NCBI GenBank assembly: GCA_028874215.1
Contig: JAPPLF010000061.1
Span: 124,001 to 188,000, forward strand
Direction: 5' to 3'
Source of the DNA: Acidobacteriota bacterium
GTDB taxonomy: Bacteria > Acidobacteriota > UBA6911 > RPQK01 > JAJDTT01
Length of the DNA: 64,000 nucleotides
Below, piece by piece: positions 9,605 to 18,093 of this stretch. The notes under the pieces are model-generated. The model saw nothing but the letters and a program-made list of their open reading frames with translations. It was not told where the DNA came from and searched no databases. Numbering within the stretch: the stretch's first letter is position 1; every line of letters begins with the position of its first letter. The translations under genes were made by a program, and so were the position numbers.

Positions 9605-11398
9605 TCAAAACGGCCAGAAACGAGGAATGAGCAGTGTCGCCATGACCCAGAAGAGCAAACTCAAGGGACCGCCGAATCGGGTGAAGTCCAGAAACCGGTA
9701 GTTGCCGGGAGCATAGACCATGAGATTGGTCTGGTAGCCCATGGGAGTGAGGAACGCCGACGACGCGGCGAAGCAGGTCGCCATCAGAAAGGGCCTCGCG
9801 TCCGCGCCCAGGGCGGCAGCCAGGCTCAGGGCCACCGGCGGCATCAGGACGGCGGTGGCCGCATTGGACACCACCTGAGTCAGGCCGCAGGTGACCAGGT
9901 AGATCAGCGCCACTCCGACATATGGAGCGATGTCCGACCCCTCGAAGAAAGAGACCACAATCAATATCTGATCGGCGATGTAGCCGGCCGTGCCGGTCTT
10001 GATCATGGCTTCCCCCACGGGGATCAACGACGCGATCAGGACGACTACCGACCAGTCGATGGAGCGGTAGGTCTCCTGCGGGGAGAGAATGGCGAGAAAA
10101 AGGAGTAGCACCACCGCCAGAAACGCACCCTTCAGAATCTCCATGGTGCCCACGGCGGCCAGGAGCACCATAACCGGAATCAAAGCCAGGACCAGCCACC
10201 AAAGGCGCCCTCTTCTGATGTGGAGATCGACCTGGGAGATGATGATGAGGTCCTCGGACCGCCTGAGTTCGTCGAGGCGATCGGGGGCCGCCAGCATCAG
10301 CAGCGTGTCCGAAAAACGCAACGGAATATACGCCAGCTTGTCCCGCATGATCTCCCCATGGCGACGGACAGCCAGCACGAAAGCCCGATAGTGCTGGCGA
10401 AAGTCGGCATCCCTCAGGGTCTTGCCGATGAGGGTACTGGTGCGGGTGACCAGTCCCTCCGCCATGATCTGGCCCTCGCGGGCCAGTTCCCGGTCGTTGA
10501 GCTTCACGTCCGAAAGGAGCGCCAGGCCCAATTCCCTTCGCAGCCTGAAGATGTTGTCGACGGTCCCGCGGACGATGAGGATGTCGCCGACGCCGAGACG
10601 CTCGTTTCGAATGTTTTGGGCAACATGCTGGCCATCTCTCAGGATCGAGAGGACGGTGATGTCGTAGGTCTTGTTCATGCCGACTTCAAGGCAGCTCTTT
10701 CCGGCGAGCTTCGACTTTTCCTGGACCCGGACTTCGGTCAGGTACGCGCCCATGTGGTAGTTCCCGGCCAGGGAGACGGGAGTGGAGCGGGCGGGCAGAA
10801 GACGCCGGGCGAGAAGGCAGACGTAGATCAGTCCGGCACCCAGCAACAGGATCCCCAAAGGGAAAAACTCGAACATTCCGAAAGCAGGCTGGCCGGCTTT
10901 TTCCGCGACAGAACTGACGATCAGATTGGTGGACGTCCCCACCAGGGTCAGGGTTCCTCCGGCCATACTGGCGAAGGAGAGGGGGATCAGGGCTTTGCTG
11001 GGACTCAGGTGAAAGCGCCGGCACAGGCTGATGGCCAAGGGAATGAAGACCGCAACCACAGCGGTGTTGTTCAGAAAGCCGGAGAGAATGCCGGCGACCC
11101 CCAGGAAAATGCACATTCCCAGCCATTTCCGGGTCCCTACCTGCCGACTGAGACGATCGGCGGCCACCTCCAGAATACCGGTCTTCACCAGGGCGTGACT
11201 CAGGACGAACATGGCGGCAATCGTGATCACCGCCTTGTTGCTGAACCCCGAAACGGCCTGCTCCACAGTGAGGGTTCCGGACACCAGGAGAACGCCCAAC
11301 AGACCGACCGCGGTCACCTCGATGGGAAAGATTTCCAGCGAGAACACCACCAGCGCCACCGCGATCAACACCAGCATGAAGGCAATCTCGAGCGTCAT
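9605..11398 (-). CDS. SLC13/DASS-family anion transporter with internal RCK (TrkA-C) domains
   Basis: Inner-membrane transporter of the divalent anion/sodium symporter family; the ion could be sulfate, a dicarboxylate or another anion. The 597-residue protein has about ten or more hydrophobic segments in two halves. Between them lies a cytoplasmic segment of roughly residues 205-375 that resembles two consecutive RCK_C/TrkA-C domains (LEVGMNKTYDITVLSILRDGQ, VGDILIVRG, and later ADFRQHYRAFVLAVRRHG), the usual nucleotide or ligand-sensing insertion of the YfbS-like group. Conserved transport motifs include AGGTLTLVGTSTNLIVS in the first half and SNAATAVLMPPVALSLA in the second. It lies 40 bp downstream of nothing on its strand except the region with tandem hairpins, and 40 bp upstream of the M28 peptidase, so the two may be co-transcribed. 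Confidence 0.88.
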   Translation of the reverse strand: MTLEIAFMLVLIAVALVVFSLEIFPIEVTAVGLLGVLLVSGTLTVEQAVSGFSNKAVITIAAMFVLSHALVKTGILEVAADRLSRQVGTRKWLGMCIFLGVAGILSGFLNNTAVVAVFIPLAISLCRRFHLSPSKALIPLSFASMAGGTLTLVGTSTNLIVSSVAEKAGQPAFGMFEFFPLGILLLGAGLIYVCLLARRLLPARSTPVSLAGNYHMGAYLTEVRVQEKSKLAGKSCLEVGMNKTYDITVLSILRDGQHVAQNIRNERLGVGDILIVRGTVDNIFRLRRELGLALLSDVKLNDRELAREGQIMAEGLVTRTSTLIGKTLRDADFRQHYRAFVLAVRRHGEIMRDKLAYIPLRFSDTLLMLAAPDRLDELRRSEDLIIISQVDLHIRRGRLWWLVLALIPVMVLLAAVGTMEILKGAFLAVVLLLFLAILSPQETYRSIDWSVVVLIASLIPVGEAMIKTGTAGYIADQILIVVSFFEGSDIAPYVGVALIYLVTCGLTQVVSNAATAVLMPPVALSLAAALGADARPFLMATCFAASSAFLTPMGYQTNLMVYAPGNYRFLDFTRFGGPLSLLFWVMATLLIPRFWPF

Positions 11399-11487
11399 GA
11401 TCCGCCGGTCTCCGTAACTCCTGAGAACCTGGAGGGGGCGATTTCCAAGCGCCCGGTCATCGTCGCCATGTTTGTTACACCGGAGTT

Positions 11488-11535
11488 CGGCGGTTAGGAA
11501 ACCGCCGTTCCAGTTCGGCGGTTAGGAAACCGCCG
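11488..11535. repeat. Two tandem copies of a small perfect hairpin
   Basis: The 20-base sequence CGGCGGTTAGGAAACCGCCG occurs at 11488-11507 and again at 11516-11535, a 28-base period. Each copy is an 8-bp perfect inverted repeat around an AGGA loop. The pair lies between the acyl-CoA synthetase stop (11606) and the start of the transporter (11398), both on the minus strand. No clear U-tract follows in the minus direction, so this may be an mRNA-stabilising or REP-like sequence rather than a classical terminator. Confidence 0.75.
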
Positions 11536-11605
11536 CTCCTCTCCTTTTTCTGCCGGGCGTCCGCCGGACCGAGCCGGTGGGGAAGCACCTCATCCGGCCT
11601 CCTGA

Positions 11606-13663
11606 TCATGCGTCCCACCTCGAATACCGGGAACGCAACTGCCGACGCAGGATCTTGTTGGAGGCAGTGCGGGGCATCTGGTGGACCACCCGCACGTCGT
11701 GCAAACGGAACAGGGGGTTGAGCCGGTCCGCGACCGCCTGTTGAAAGATCCCCAGGAGTCCCTCCTCGTCGAAATCCGGTTCCGGCGTCGCCGGGACGAC
11801 GTAGACCACCAGCCGGGTCGCGCCTCCGCCGGGAGGAGAGACCGCCACCGCCGCCGTCTCGCCGATCCCCGGAACCCGGTTCAAGACTCGTTCGATCTCT
11901 GCCGACCCCACCTTGATGCCGCCCAGGTTCATGGTGTCGTCCATCCGTCCCTGAGCCCGGTAGTAACCGTTGCCGAGCCGCTCCATCCGATCTCCATGCC
12001 GGCGCAGCGGGACCCCTCCCGGCCCCTGGGGCGTTCCGGCGAAATACTCCCGGTGGTGGTCCCGGTTCAAGAGGCGAGTGGAGAGGCCGATCGACGGCGG
12101 AACGATGAAGATCTCCCCTTGGTCGGACTCGACCCCACGCCGATCCCGAATGGTCAGACTCATCCCCAGAGCCGCCGTCGAGAAGGCTGAGGCGACAGAA
12201 GGTTGCACCACGGTGCCGGTGATGTAGGCGCCGCCGATCTCGGTTCCGCCGCAGTATTCGACTACCGGCCGGTATCCGGCCCGGGAGGTCAGATAGTGCA
12301 TGTCGTCGGGATTCGAGCATTCTCCGGTAGAGGTGAAGACCCTGACCGAGGACCAGTCGAGTCCTTCCACGCAGCTTCCGGCCCGCCAGGCCCCGACCAG
12401 AGTGGGCACGACCCCCAGGACGTTCACCCTCGCATCCTGCACGAACTCGCAGAATTCCCTGGATGTGGGAATTCCGTCGAACAGCGCGATGGTGGCTCCA
12501 TTGATGAGCGAAGCATAGATCAACCAGGGTCCCATCATCCATCCCAGGCTCGTCGGCCATGCCACCACGTCTCCCTCCCGAATGTCCTGGTGCAGGCATC
12601 CGTCGGCGGCGCACTTGATGGGGGTCAGGTGGGTGAAAGGAATGGCCTTGGGATCGCCCGTGGTCCCCGAGGAGAAGAGAATGTTGATGGCGTCATCGGG
12701 ATCACACGCCACCGCCCGGAAAGCCTCCTCATCACTCAGGAAATCGTCCCATGACAGGTCTCCTTCCCGGAGCGGTTCGGAGAGGCGTCCCTGCACCGGC
12801 ACCACCACCGCCACCGGAGCGCCGGCCTCCAACATCCTGGGGTAAAGGGGCAGCTCCCGGGAACCGCGAAGAATCCGGTCCTGGGTGAAGAGGGCCCTGG
12901 CTTCTCCGACTCTGAGCCGGGTCCGGACCTCCGGCGCGGAAAAGCTTTCGGCTATGGTCAGCGCCACGCAACCCGCCTTGATGACACCCAGGTAGATGGC
13001 CACGGCTTCGACGTTCATGGGCATGTCGATGGCAACCGTGTCGCCCCGGTGCACTCCCAGGCGGGGCAGCGCGTTGGCGACGCGGTTCGAAAGGGAGTCC
13101 AGCTCCTTCCGGGTCAGACTGGAAACCGGCGCTCCCTCCCTGTGACAAACGATGGCCGGGTCCGATCCGCGGCCGAAACAGCTCTCGGCGATGTTCAGCC
13201 GGGCGCCGGGCAGCCATCTCACGTTTTCCGCGCCCGGTGTCGAATCCAGCGTCTTGACCGGCGCAGTCCGGAACCGGATCCCCAGGTGCCGGATCATCAA
13301 ATCCCAGAACGCGGAGCGGTCCTCTACGGTCCAGGAGTGGAGTTCGGCATACGACTTCAGACCCAGTTGCTCTTGGATTCGCGCCAGGTTCGTTTCCCGG
13401 ATGGATTCCGGCGCCGGAACGAATATGGGCGCGGGGCCCGCATCGGGCTCGTTGCCGCACACGGTCCGGTGCAGCAGTTGGTGGACCGGGAACGGATGGG
13501 CCGGACTCAGAAGACCGCTGCTCACTCTTCGCCAGCATTCGGCGGCGGAGCAAGTCCCCAACAGACGGTTCACTCCCGCCGAGAGCCGCCGCGCTTCCGG
13601 AGGCTCCACTCCAAGGGCGACGAGATCGCCGCTGCGTACCCGTTCGGCGGCGGAGCTTCTCAC
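11606..13663 (-). CDS. AMP-forming acyl-CoA synthetase (acetyl-CoA synthetase-like, ACAS_N + AMP-binding)
   Basis: Activates a carboxylic acid to its CoA thioester through an acyl-adenylate. The 685-residue protein begins with a segment (DLVALGVEPPEA) like that of plant acyl-activating enzymes 17/18, then an ACAS_N-like region, then the AMP-binding domain: ILFSSGTTGDPKAIPF (P-loop, residues ~322-337), FTSTGECSNP, EYCGGTEIGGAY, and the YRAQGRMDDTMNLGGIKVGS hinge. The C-terminal lobe ends with MPRTASNKILRRQL, whose Lys is the usual catalytic, acetylatable residue. The start is the GTG at 13663, preceded by GGAGGAGTGAGGAG; the GTGA overlaps the stop of the ABC ATPase, so the two are translationally coupled. 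Substrate is unknown; acetate, acetoacetate or a longer acid are all possible. Confidence 0.85.
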   Translation of the reverse strand: MRSSAAERVRSGDLVALGVEPPEARRLSAGVNRLLGTCSAAECWRRVSSGLLSPAHPFPVHQLLHRTVCGNEPDAGPAPIFVPAPESIRETNLARIQEQLGLKSYAELHSWTVEDRSAFWDLMIRHLGIRFRTAPVKTLDSTPGAENVRWLPGARLNIAESCFGRGSDPAIVCHREGAPVSSLTRKELDSLSNRVANALPRLGVHRGDTVAIDMPMNVEAVAIYLGVIKAGCVALTIAESFSAPEVRTRLRVGEARALFTQDRILRGSRELPLYPRMLEAGAPVAVVVPVQGRLSEPLREGDLSWDDFLSDEEAFRAVACDPDDAINILFSSGTTGDPKAIPFTHLTPIKCAADGCLHQDIREGDVVAWPTSLGWMMGPWLIYASLINGATIALFDGIPTSREFCEFVQDARVNVLGVVPTLVGAWRAGSCVEGLDWSSVRVFTSTGECSNPDDMHYLTSRAGYRPVVEYCGGTEIGGAYITGTVVQPSVASAFSTAALGMSLTIRDRRGVESDQGEIFIVPPSIGLSTRLLNRDHHREYFAGTPQGPGGVPLRRHGDRMERLGNGYYRAQGRMDDTMNLGGIKVGSAEIERVLNRVPGIGETAAVAVSPPGGGATRLVVYVVPATPEPDFDEEGLLGIFQQAVADRLNPLFRLHDVRVVHQMPRTASNKILRRQLRSRYSRWDA

Positions 13664-14880
13664 TCCTCACTCCTCCGCTTCTCTCTTGCCGGCTTGCTTC
13701 TCCCTCTTTTCTCTCCCGGCCCCCATTCCACTTTCAGCCGCACAAGACCCGCATCGGAACCACTGCGGGTCACGGAGAAGGGTTCCTTCTTTTCGGCCAG
13801 GTCGTAGGACTGGAGACCGTCGGTGTCGGTGGCCACGACATTGAAGTAGTACCGGCCTTCCAACAGCGCCATGCGGGGAAAGACCACCCGGGCACGGTAG
13901 TCGCCGGGACCGGCCTCCCGGAGCGGGATCCCGTCGAAGACGGTGCTGGTGACGTAGACGACAACCCCGTCGTCCCGCACCACGGCGACCCCCAGGCCGG
14001 GAGTTCCGCGAAACTCGGGGAGAAAGCGGGCCGACACGTCCAACTCCAGGCTCTCGCCGGTCCGGAAGGGTCCGGTCCGGGGGCGTTGGAGCTTGACATC
14101 CTCGATCCAGCAGATCTTTCGAGAACCGGCCTCCCGGGCCCGGACCGGATCCCACTCCCGGCTCCCGGTCCGGCAGAAATCACGGTATCGCCCCAACACT
14201 TCGCGGCTTGAACCCATGGCTTGGACCTGCCCCCGATGCAGCCACAGGGCTCTGGAGCAGAAGCTCTCGATCTGATGGAGAGCGTGGGAGCACAGGACGG
14301 CGGTGCAGCCTCGATCCCGAAGGCCCTGGATTCGATTCAGGCACCTGCTCTGGAACTCGCCGTCTCCCACGGCCAGGACCTCGTCCACGATCAGGACATC
14401 CGGCTCGAAACTGGTCGCCAGGGAGAAGGCAAGCCGCAACATCATGCCCGCGGAGTAGGTCTTGAGCGGCCGATCGATCTCGTCGCCAAGGCCACTGAAT
14501 TCGATGATCCCGGACTCGCGGCGGGCGATCTCCTCTCTGGAAAAACCGGCCAGCGCGCCCCCGAAGTAAAGGTTGCGCCTTCCCGTGAACTCCGGATCGA
14601 AACCGACGCCCAATTCCAGAAGCGCCGCCACCCGGCCCTGGACCCGGACATCTCCGCGGGTGGGAGCGCAGGTCCCGGCCAAGATCTTGAGCAGCGTCGT
14701 CTTCCCCGCCCCGTTGTTGCCGACGATGCCGAAACTTTCGCCGCGCCGGACTTGAAAGCTGACCGATTTCAGGGCCGCGAATTGCCGATGGGAAGATCTC
14801 CCGGAACTGAGCTCCCGCAACAGGGCAAATGGACCGGGATAGGACTTGTAGACCTTGCTGACCTGATGGGCCCGGATCAC
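13660..14880 (-). CDS. ABC transporter ATP-binding protein of polysaccharide-export type (Wzt/TagH-like) with C-terminal substrate-binding domain
   Basis: ATPase subunit of an exporter for lipid-linked O-antigen, teichoic acid or similar glycans. Residues 1-235 hold the nucleotide-binding domain: Walker A GNNGAGKTT at 54-62, the TYSAGMMLRLAFS signature at 141-153, and Walker B VLIVDE at 162-167. Residues about 250-390 form a beta-rich domain like the Wzt C-terminal domain that binds the modified end of the O-antigen (VSARFLPEFRGTPGLGVAVV, RARVVFPRMALLEGRYYFNV). Length 406 fits Wzt. The normal partner, a Wzm/TagG permease, is not next to it; instead it overlaps an acyl-CoA synthetase downstream. 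The final residues are very basic (GEKRGRSKPAREKRRSEE). Confidence 0.87.
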   Translation of the reverse strand: MIRAHQVSKVYKSYPGPFALLRELSSGRSSHRQFAALKSVSFQVRRGESFGIVGNNGAGKTTLLKILAGTCAPTRGDVRVQGRVAALLELGVGFDPEFTGRRNLYFGGALAGFSREEIARRESGIIEFSGLGDEIDRPLKTYSAGMMLRLAFSLATSFEPDVLIVDEVLAVGDGEFQSRCLNRIQGLRDRGCTAVLCSHALHQIESFCSRALWLHRGQVQAMGSSREVLGRYRDFCRTGSREWDPVRAREAGSRKICWIEDVKLQRPRTGPFRTGESLELDVSARFLPEFRGTPGLGVAVVRDDGVVVYVTSTVFDGIPLREAGPGDYRARVVFPRMALLEGRYYFNVVATDTDGLQSYDLAEKKEPFSVTRSGSDAGLVRLKVEWGPGEKRGRSKPAREKRRSEE

Positions 14881-14983
14881 GTCGGGAGTATATCAGCCGG
14901 TGCCGAGTCTCCCACGCCGACGACGAGTGGCCTCGCTTGCGGCAAGCACCCGGGACTCCTGTGCAGGCGTCAGGGAAATCCCG

Positions 14984-16246
14984 TCACTTTTTCCGGAGAT
15001 CCAGGCAGATCAGACGGATTTCGTTGCGCAGATAGAGAAGTCCGTGGGAAAGAACCGGTGGAGCCCAGCAGGGGTAGGTGAGAACCCGGGCGCGCGCCTT
15101 CTCCCGATACGAGTCCGGGCTCAGTTCCACCAGAGCCAGGTCGCCCCGCTCCCCCAGGAGGATGAGCCGTCCCTCGGCCAGGACAAAACTGGACCGCCCC
15201 AGCTCCCGAGGTGATTTCCAGCGAACCGTACCCGTCAGGAATTCGATGCAACGCAGGTTGGCCTGTCCCTCGTGCCGGCCGTCCACGCCATACAGGTATC
15301 CGTCCCGGTAGAGACTCGTGGCCCAGTGGTTCTGCATCGCCATCCGGTCTCGCCAGACTTCCGTCGGACCCTGCGATCCCAACTCCAGCAGAACGGCTCC
15401 CGTATTGTAGGTCGCCGAGAGAAAGACGTGGTCGCCCACCACGACGGGCGTGGCGGCATTGACCGATTCATAGCTGCGGGAGCGGAACGGATAGCGGTAC
15501 AGTTCCCGGCCGTCCGCCGCGTCCACGGCCAGAAAGCCCGACCGGGTCAGAAACATGGCGACTCGCCGTCCGTCCAGGTCGACGACGGCCGGCGTCGAGT
15601 AGCTCGCCTCGTCATCGCCGGTCTTCCAGATGGTCTCACCCGAGCGCTTGTCCACCGCCAGGACACCCGCGCCGTCGCCGCCCGCGTTCACCAGGATTCG
15701 ATTCCCTTCCACGACGGGAGCCGAACCGACACCGAAAAAGTTCTGCGGGACACGGTAGTCTTGGTTGATCCACCGTTGCCAGAGGATTCGGCCCGTGGCG
15801 AATTCCAGACAGGTGAGTTTTCCCTCGGCCCCGAAGGTGTAGACACGGTCTCCGTCGATGGCCGGGGAGGATCGGGGGCCGTTGTTGTAACCGTAACGAT
15901 CCCGGTAGCGAGTGGGATACCCCTGCTTCCAGATAGGACGCCCCGTCCCGGCTTCCAGACACTCGACCACCTCCTGGCCCCGAATGCGGTGAAATACGAC
16001 GATCCGGCCGGCAGAGGTCACCGGCGGACTGAACGACCGGCCCAGGCTCCGTTCCCAAACCAGCGGCGGACCCTCTTCGGACCAGCCCTCCAGCAAACCG
16101 GTCTCGCTTGAGCTGGCGTCTCCACGCGGCCCCAGGAACCGGGGCCAATCCTCTCCTCCCGTCCCGGCCGGCAGCGGCAGGTGAACCTGAAGTCCCAGCA
16201 GGAGCGGGAAGAGCCACCGGGGCGCGCAAGCGAAAGATCCGCGCAT
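14984..16246 (-). CDS. Exported PQQ-type beta-propeller protein (BamB-like repeats)
   Basis: Secreted protein of 420 residues built from PQQ-like/BamB-like beta-propeller repeats; it probably binds other proteins or acts as a redox-independent scaffold. The ATG at 16246 gives a signal peptide (MRGSFACAPRWLFPLLLGLQ) followed by DWPRFLGPRGD, the common opening of this acidobacterial/planctomycete subfamily. Repeats are visible as WKQGYPTRYRDRYGYNNGP, TFGAEGKLTCLEFATGRILW, VLAVDKRSGETIWKTGDDE and YLYGVDGRHEGQANLRCIE. A much longer reading of the same frame runs up to 17758 but is antisense-like, out of frame with the upstream gene, and lacks family similarity, so I reject it. The gene starts three bases after the Ig-like gene ends, an obvious operon pair. 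Confidence 0.85.
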   Translation of the reverse strand: MRGSFACAPRWLFPLLLGLQVHLPLPAGTGGEDWPRFLGPRGDASSSETGLLEGWSEEGPPLVWERSLGRSFSPPVTSAGRIVVFHRIRGQEVVECLEAGTGRPIWKQGYPTRYRDRYGYNNGPRSSPAIDGDRVYTFGAEGKLTCLEFATGRILWQRWINQDYRVPQNFFGVGSAPVVEGNRILVNAGGDGAGVLAVDKRSGETIWKTGDDEASYSTPAVVDLDGRRVAMFLTRSGFLAVDAADGRELYRYPFRSRSYESVNAATPVVVGDHVFLSATYNTGAVLLELGSQGPTEVWRDRMAMQNHWATSLYRDGYLYGVDGRHEGQANLRCIEFLTGTVRWKSPRELGRSSFVLAEGRLILLGERGDLALVELSPDSYREKARARVLTYPCWAPPVLSHGLLYLRNEIRLICLDLRKK

Positions 16247-16248
16247 TC

Positions 16249-17778
16249 CTATTCTCTTCCGGCCGGGAACTGCCCTGCCGCGGCGGCGGGGGACACGCCG
16301 TGCACCCGAATCGAAGCCATCGTTTCGTTTCCCGCGTGATCGACAGCCTCCACTCGAATTCGATTCTCTCCCTCCCGGAGCCGCAGGTCGCAACTGAATT
16401 CCGTGTCCCAAGACCGGACCGGCGTTCCGTTGCAAGTCAATCGGGCGACCCCGGAGACGGCGTCCTGAACCATTCCCGTCAACCTCAGACCCCCCTCTTG
16501 CAGCCGGGACCCGGTCTTGGGCCACGTCACCTCGATGGACGGGGGCTGCTTGTCCAGCTTGACTTCCAGATCCAGGGAAGCGCTGTTTCCGGCCCGATCG
16601 ACGGCCATGCCCCTGAGGCGGCGGACCGGCCCTTCGGCGGTGATCTGCAGGTCGGGAGTCACGCTGGCCAGTCCGGCGAGGTTGTCCCGCGCCTTGAACG
16701 AAACGGTCACGTCCGCATTGTGCCAGCCCCGGCGGTTCGGCGGGGGAGTGGTCTCGACCTGGATGACGGGCGGCGTGCCGTCCACCATGACGGTTCCGGT
16801 GACGGGAAACGATGCGGCCCGGTACTCGCCCGGCTTGCGCACGGGAATCCTGCCCCGGCGCCGGTCGTACACCGTGAGTCTCGTGAGCTGGCCAAAAGCC
16901 AGGTAGGGGTAGCTCCCGTCGGGCACGAGGCGTCCGGTTCCGTCCGTGCCGTCCCAGGGACGATTGTTCAAGACTCGGATCACCTCGCCGCTGGCGGGAT
17001 CCTGAATAACCCGGACGTAGTCCAGCGAATAGTGTCCCCGGGCCAGGATCTTGAAGGTGATGGACAAGGTGCTGGTGGCCAGCTCCGGAGAAAACGGATC
17101 GGGAGAGTCGCGGAAGGCAATGACCGCCAGGTTCTGCCGGCGCACCGCCCGCTGCGACACCTCCCAGGCCTTCTTCAGGGCATCCATGGCTTTCCGGGAA
17201 TTGTCGTGCCGGGCGGCTCTCTCCAGTTCCCGAAAGGCTCTTTCCACCTGCCATTCGTCGGCCAGTCCGACGGCTCCCAACCGCTGGGCCGCTTCGATGG
17301 AGGCCCTTGCGATCTCCGTCTGAGCCTCGAGGAGGGTCCTGGCCACCTGCTGGAAGACCGATTGGGCCTCGCGGTTCCCGCGCACCGATCTGATGCCCCT
17401 CTGGAGCCGGCTCAGCGCCCGCTTGTTGTACTTGAAGACCCTCTTTCCGTCGGGATACGAACGGATCTGACTCCCATCGAGATAAAGGCTCTCTCCCTTG
17501 TGGGACAGGCTCTCGGAGATGGCCTCCACGATGTCGTCCACCGAACGTTTGACGCGCCGGTTGGAGTCGGGAAGCTGCCGCAGTCGGAGGATCGCCTCCC
17601 GCAAGAGCTCCTGAGGCGACGGACGGGACTCGGTTCCGGCGGCTGAGGAAACGTCGAATCGAGGCGACGGCTCCGAACCGGCGTGGCCGTCCGGGTTCTG
17701 ACTCAAGACGGTTTCCGCCGAAATCAGGAGTAGAGACAGGAACAGCCAAGCCGCCCACCTGCCCGCACGCTGCTCCAT
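16249..17778 (-). CDS. Secreted protein with Ig-like/FlgD-like repeats, function unknown
   Basis: Exported protein of about 509 residues with no recognised enzyme domain. The ATG at 17778 is preferred since it starts a signal peptide (AAWLFLSLLLISAETVLSQ); an earlier in-frame ATG at 17928 would bury it. Residues about 60-230 are charged and helical (VKRSVDDIVEAISESL, AREL-type repeats). From about 240 on there are beta-sandwich modules: one with FSPELATSTLSITFKILARG and WDGTDGTGRLVPDGSYPYLA, the FlgD/Fn3 style loop, then at least two Ig-like modules with the DGTPPVIQVETTPPPN, RAGNSASLDLEV and HAGNETMASIRV signatures typical of bacterial Ig-like (Bap/Big) proteins. It pairs with the beta-propeller gene downstream. 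A surface or adhesion role is inference. Confidence 0.75.
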   Translation of the reverse strand: MEQRAGRWAAWLFLSLLLISAETVLSQNPDGHAGSEPSPRFDVSSAAGTESRPSPQELLREAILRLRQLPDSNRRVKRSVDDIVEAISESLSHKGESLYLDGSQIRSYPDGKRVFKYNKRALSRLQRGIRSVRGNREAQSVFQQVARTLLEAQTEIARASIEAAQRLGAVGLADEWQVERAFRELERAARHDNSRKAMDALKKAWEVSQRAVRRQNLAVIAFRDSPDPFSPELATSTLSITFKILARGHYSLDYVRVIQDPASGEVIRVLNNRPWDGTDGTGRLVPDGSYPYLAFGQLTRLTVYDRRRGRIPVRKPGEYRAASFPVTGTVMVDGTPPVIQVETTPPPNRRGWHNADVTVSFKARDNLAGLASVTPDLQITAEGPVRRLRGMAVDRAGNSASLDLEVKLDKQPPSIEVTWPKTGSRLQEGGLRLTGMVQDAVSGVARLTCNGTPVRSWDTEFSCDLRLREGENRIRVEAVDHAGNETMASIRVHGVSPAAAAGQFPAGRE

Positions 17779-18093
17779 CTTCGACTCCACGACTCCCGAA
17801 CCACCCCGGTGAGACGCCGCATGAGCGCCCCAGGCGTGGATCATCAGGTTAGCCCTGTCCGCAACAGTTTGCCAGAGAGCAGCCTGGCCCGCCGGGGGCG
17901 GCGGCATTCGACTGGGTCTGCATCCCATCGAGAAGGCATATAGATTGCAACACGCATCTCGCGCTGGATTTCCTCTAGAATGGGCGGCGGGGTCTTGAAG
18001 CTCGTCCGCATGACCTGTTGCGACTCCACCGAAGCTAACAAACGCCGTTCGACGCTATTCGAGTCCAGTGACGCGGACAGCATCAGGGGAGAA
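17779..18093. other. Divergent intergenic region, no gene seen
   Basis: 315 bp between the divergent starts of the Ig-like protein (minus) and the PEP mutase family enzyme (plus). It is somewhat less GC-rich toward the plus-strand gene. I see the ribosome binding site AGGGGAGAA for the latter at about 18085, and a TAGAAT at 17976-17981 without a convincing -35 at proper spacing. No RNA gene, repeat or additional ORF with family similarity is evident. Confidence 0.5.

Noticed and set aside
16247-17758. Long N-terminal continuation of the beta-propeller frame
   Set aside because: It would overlap the Ig-like gene out of frame, has an Arg/Gly-rich mirror sequence, and lacks a signal peptide; the start at 16246 is far better.
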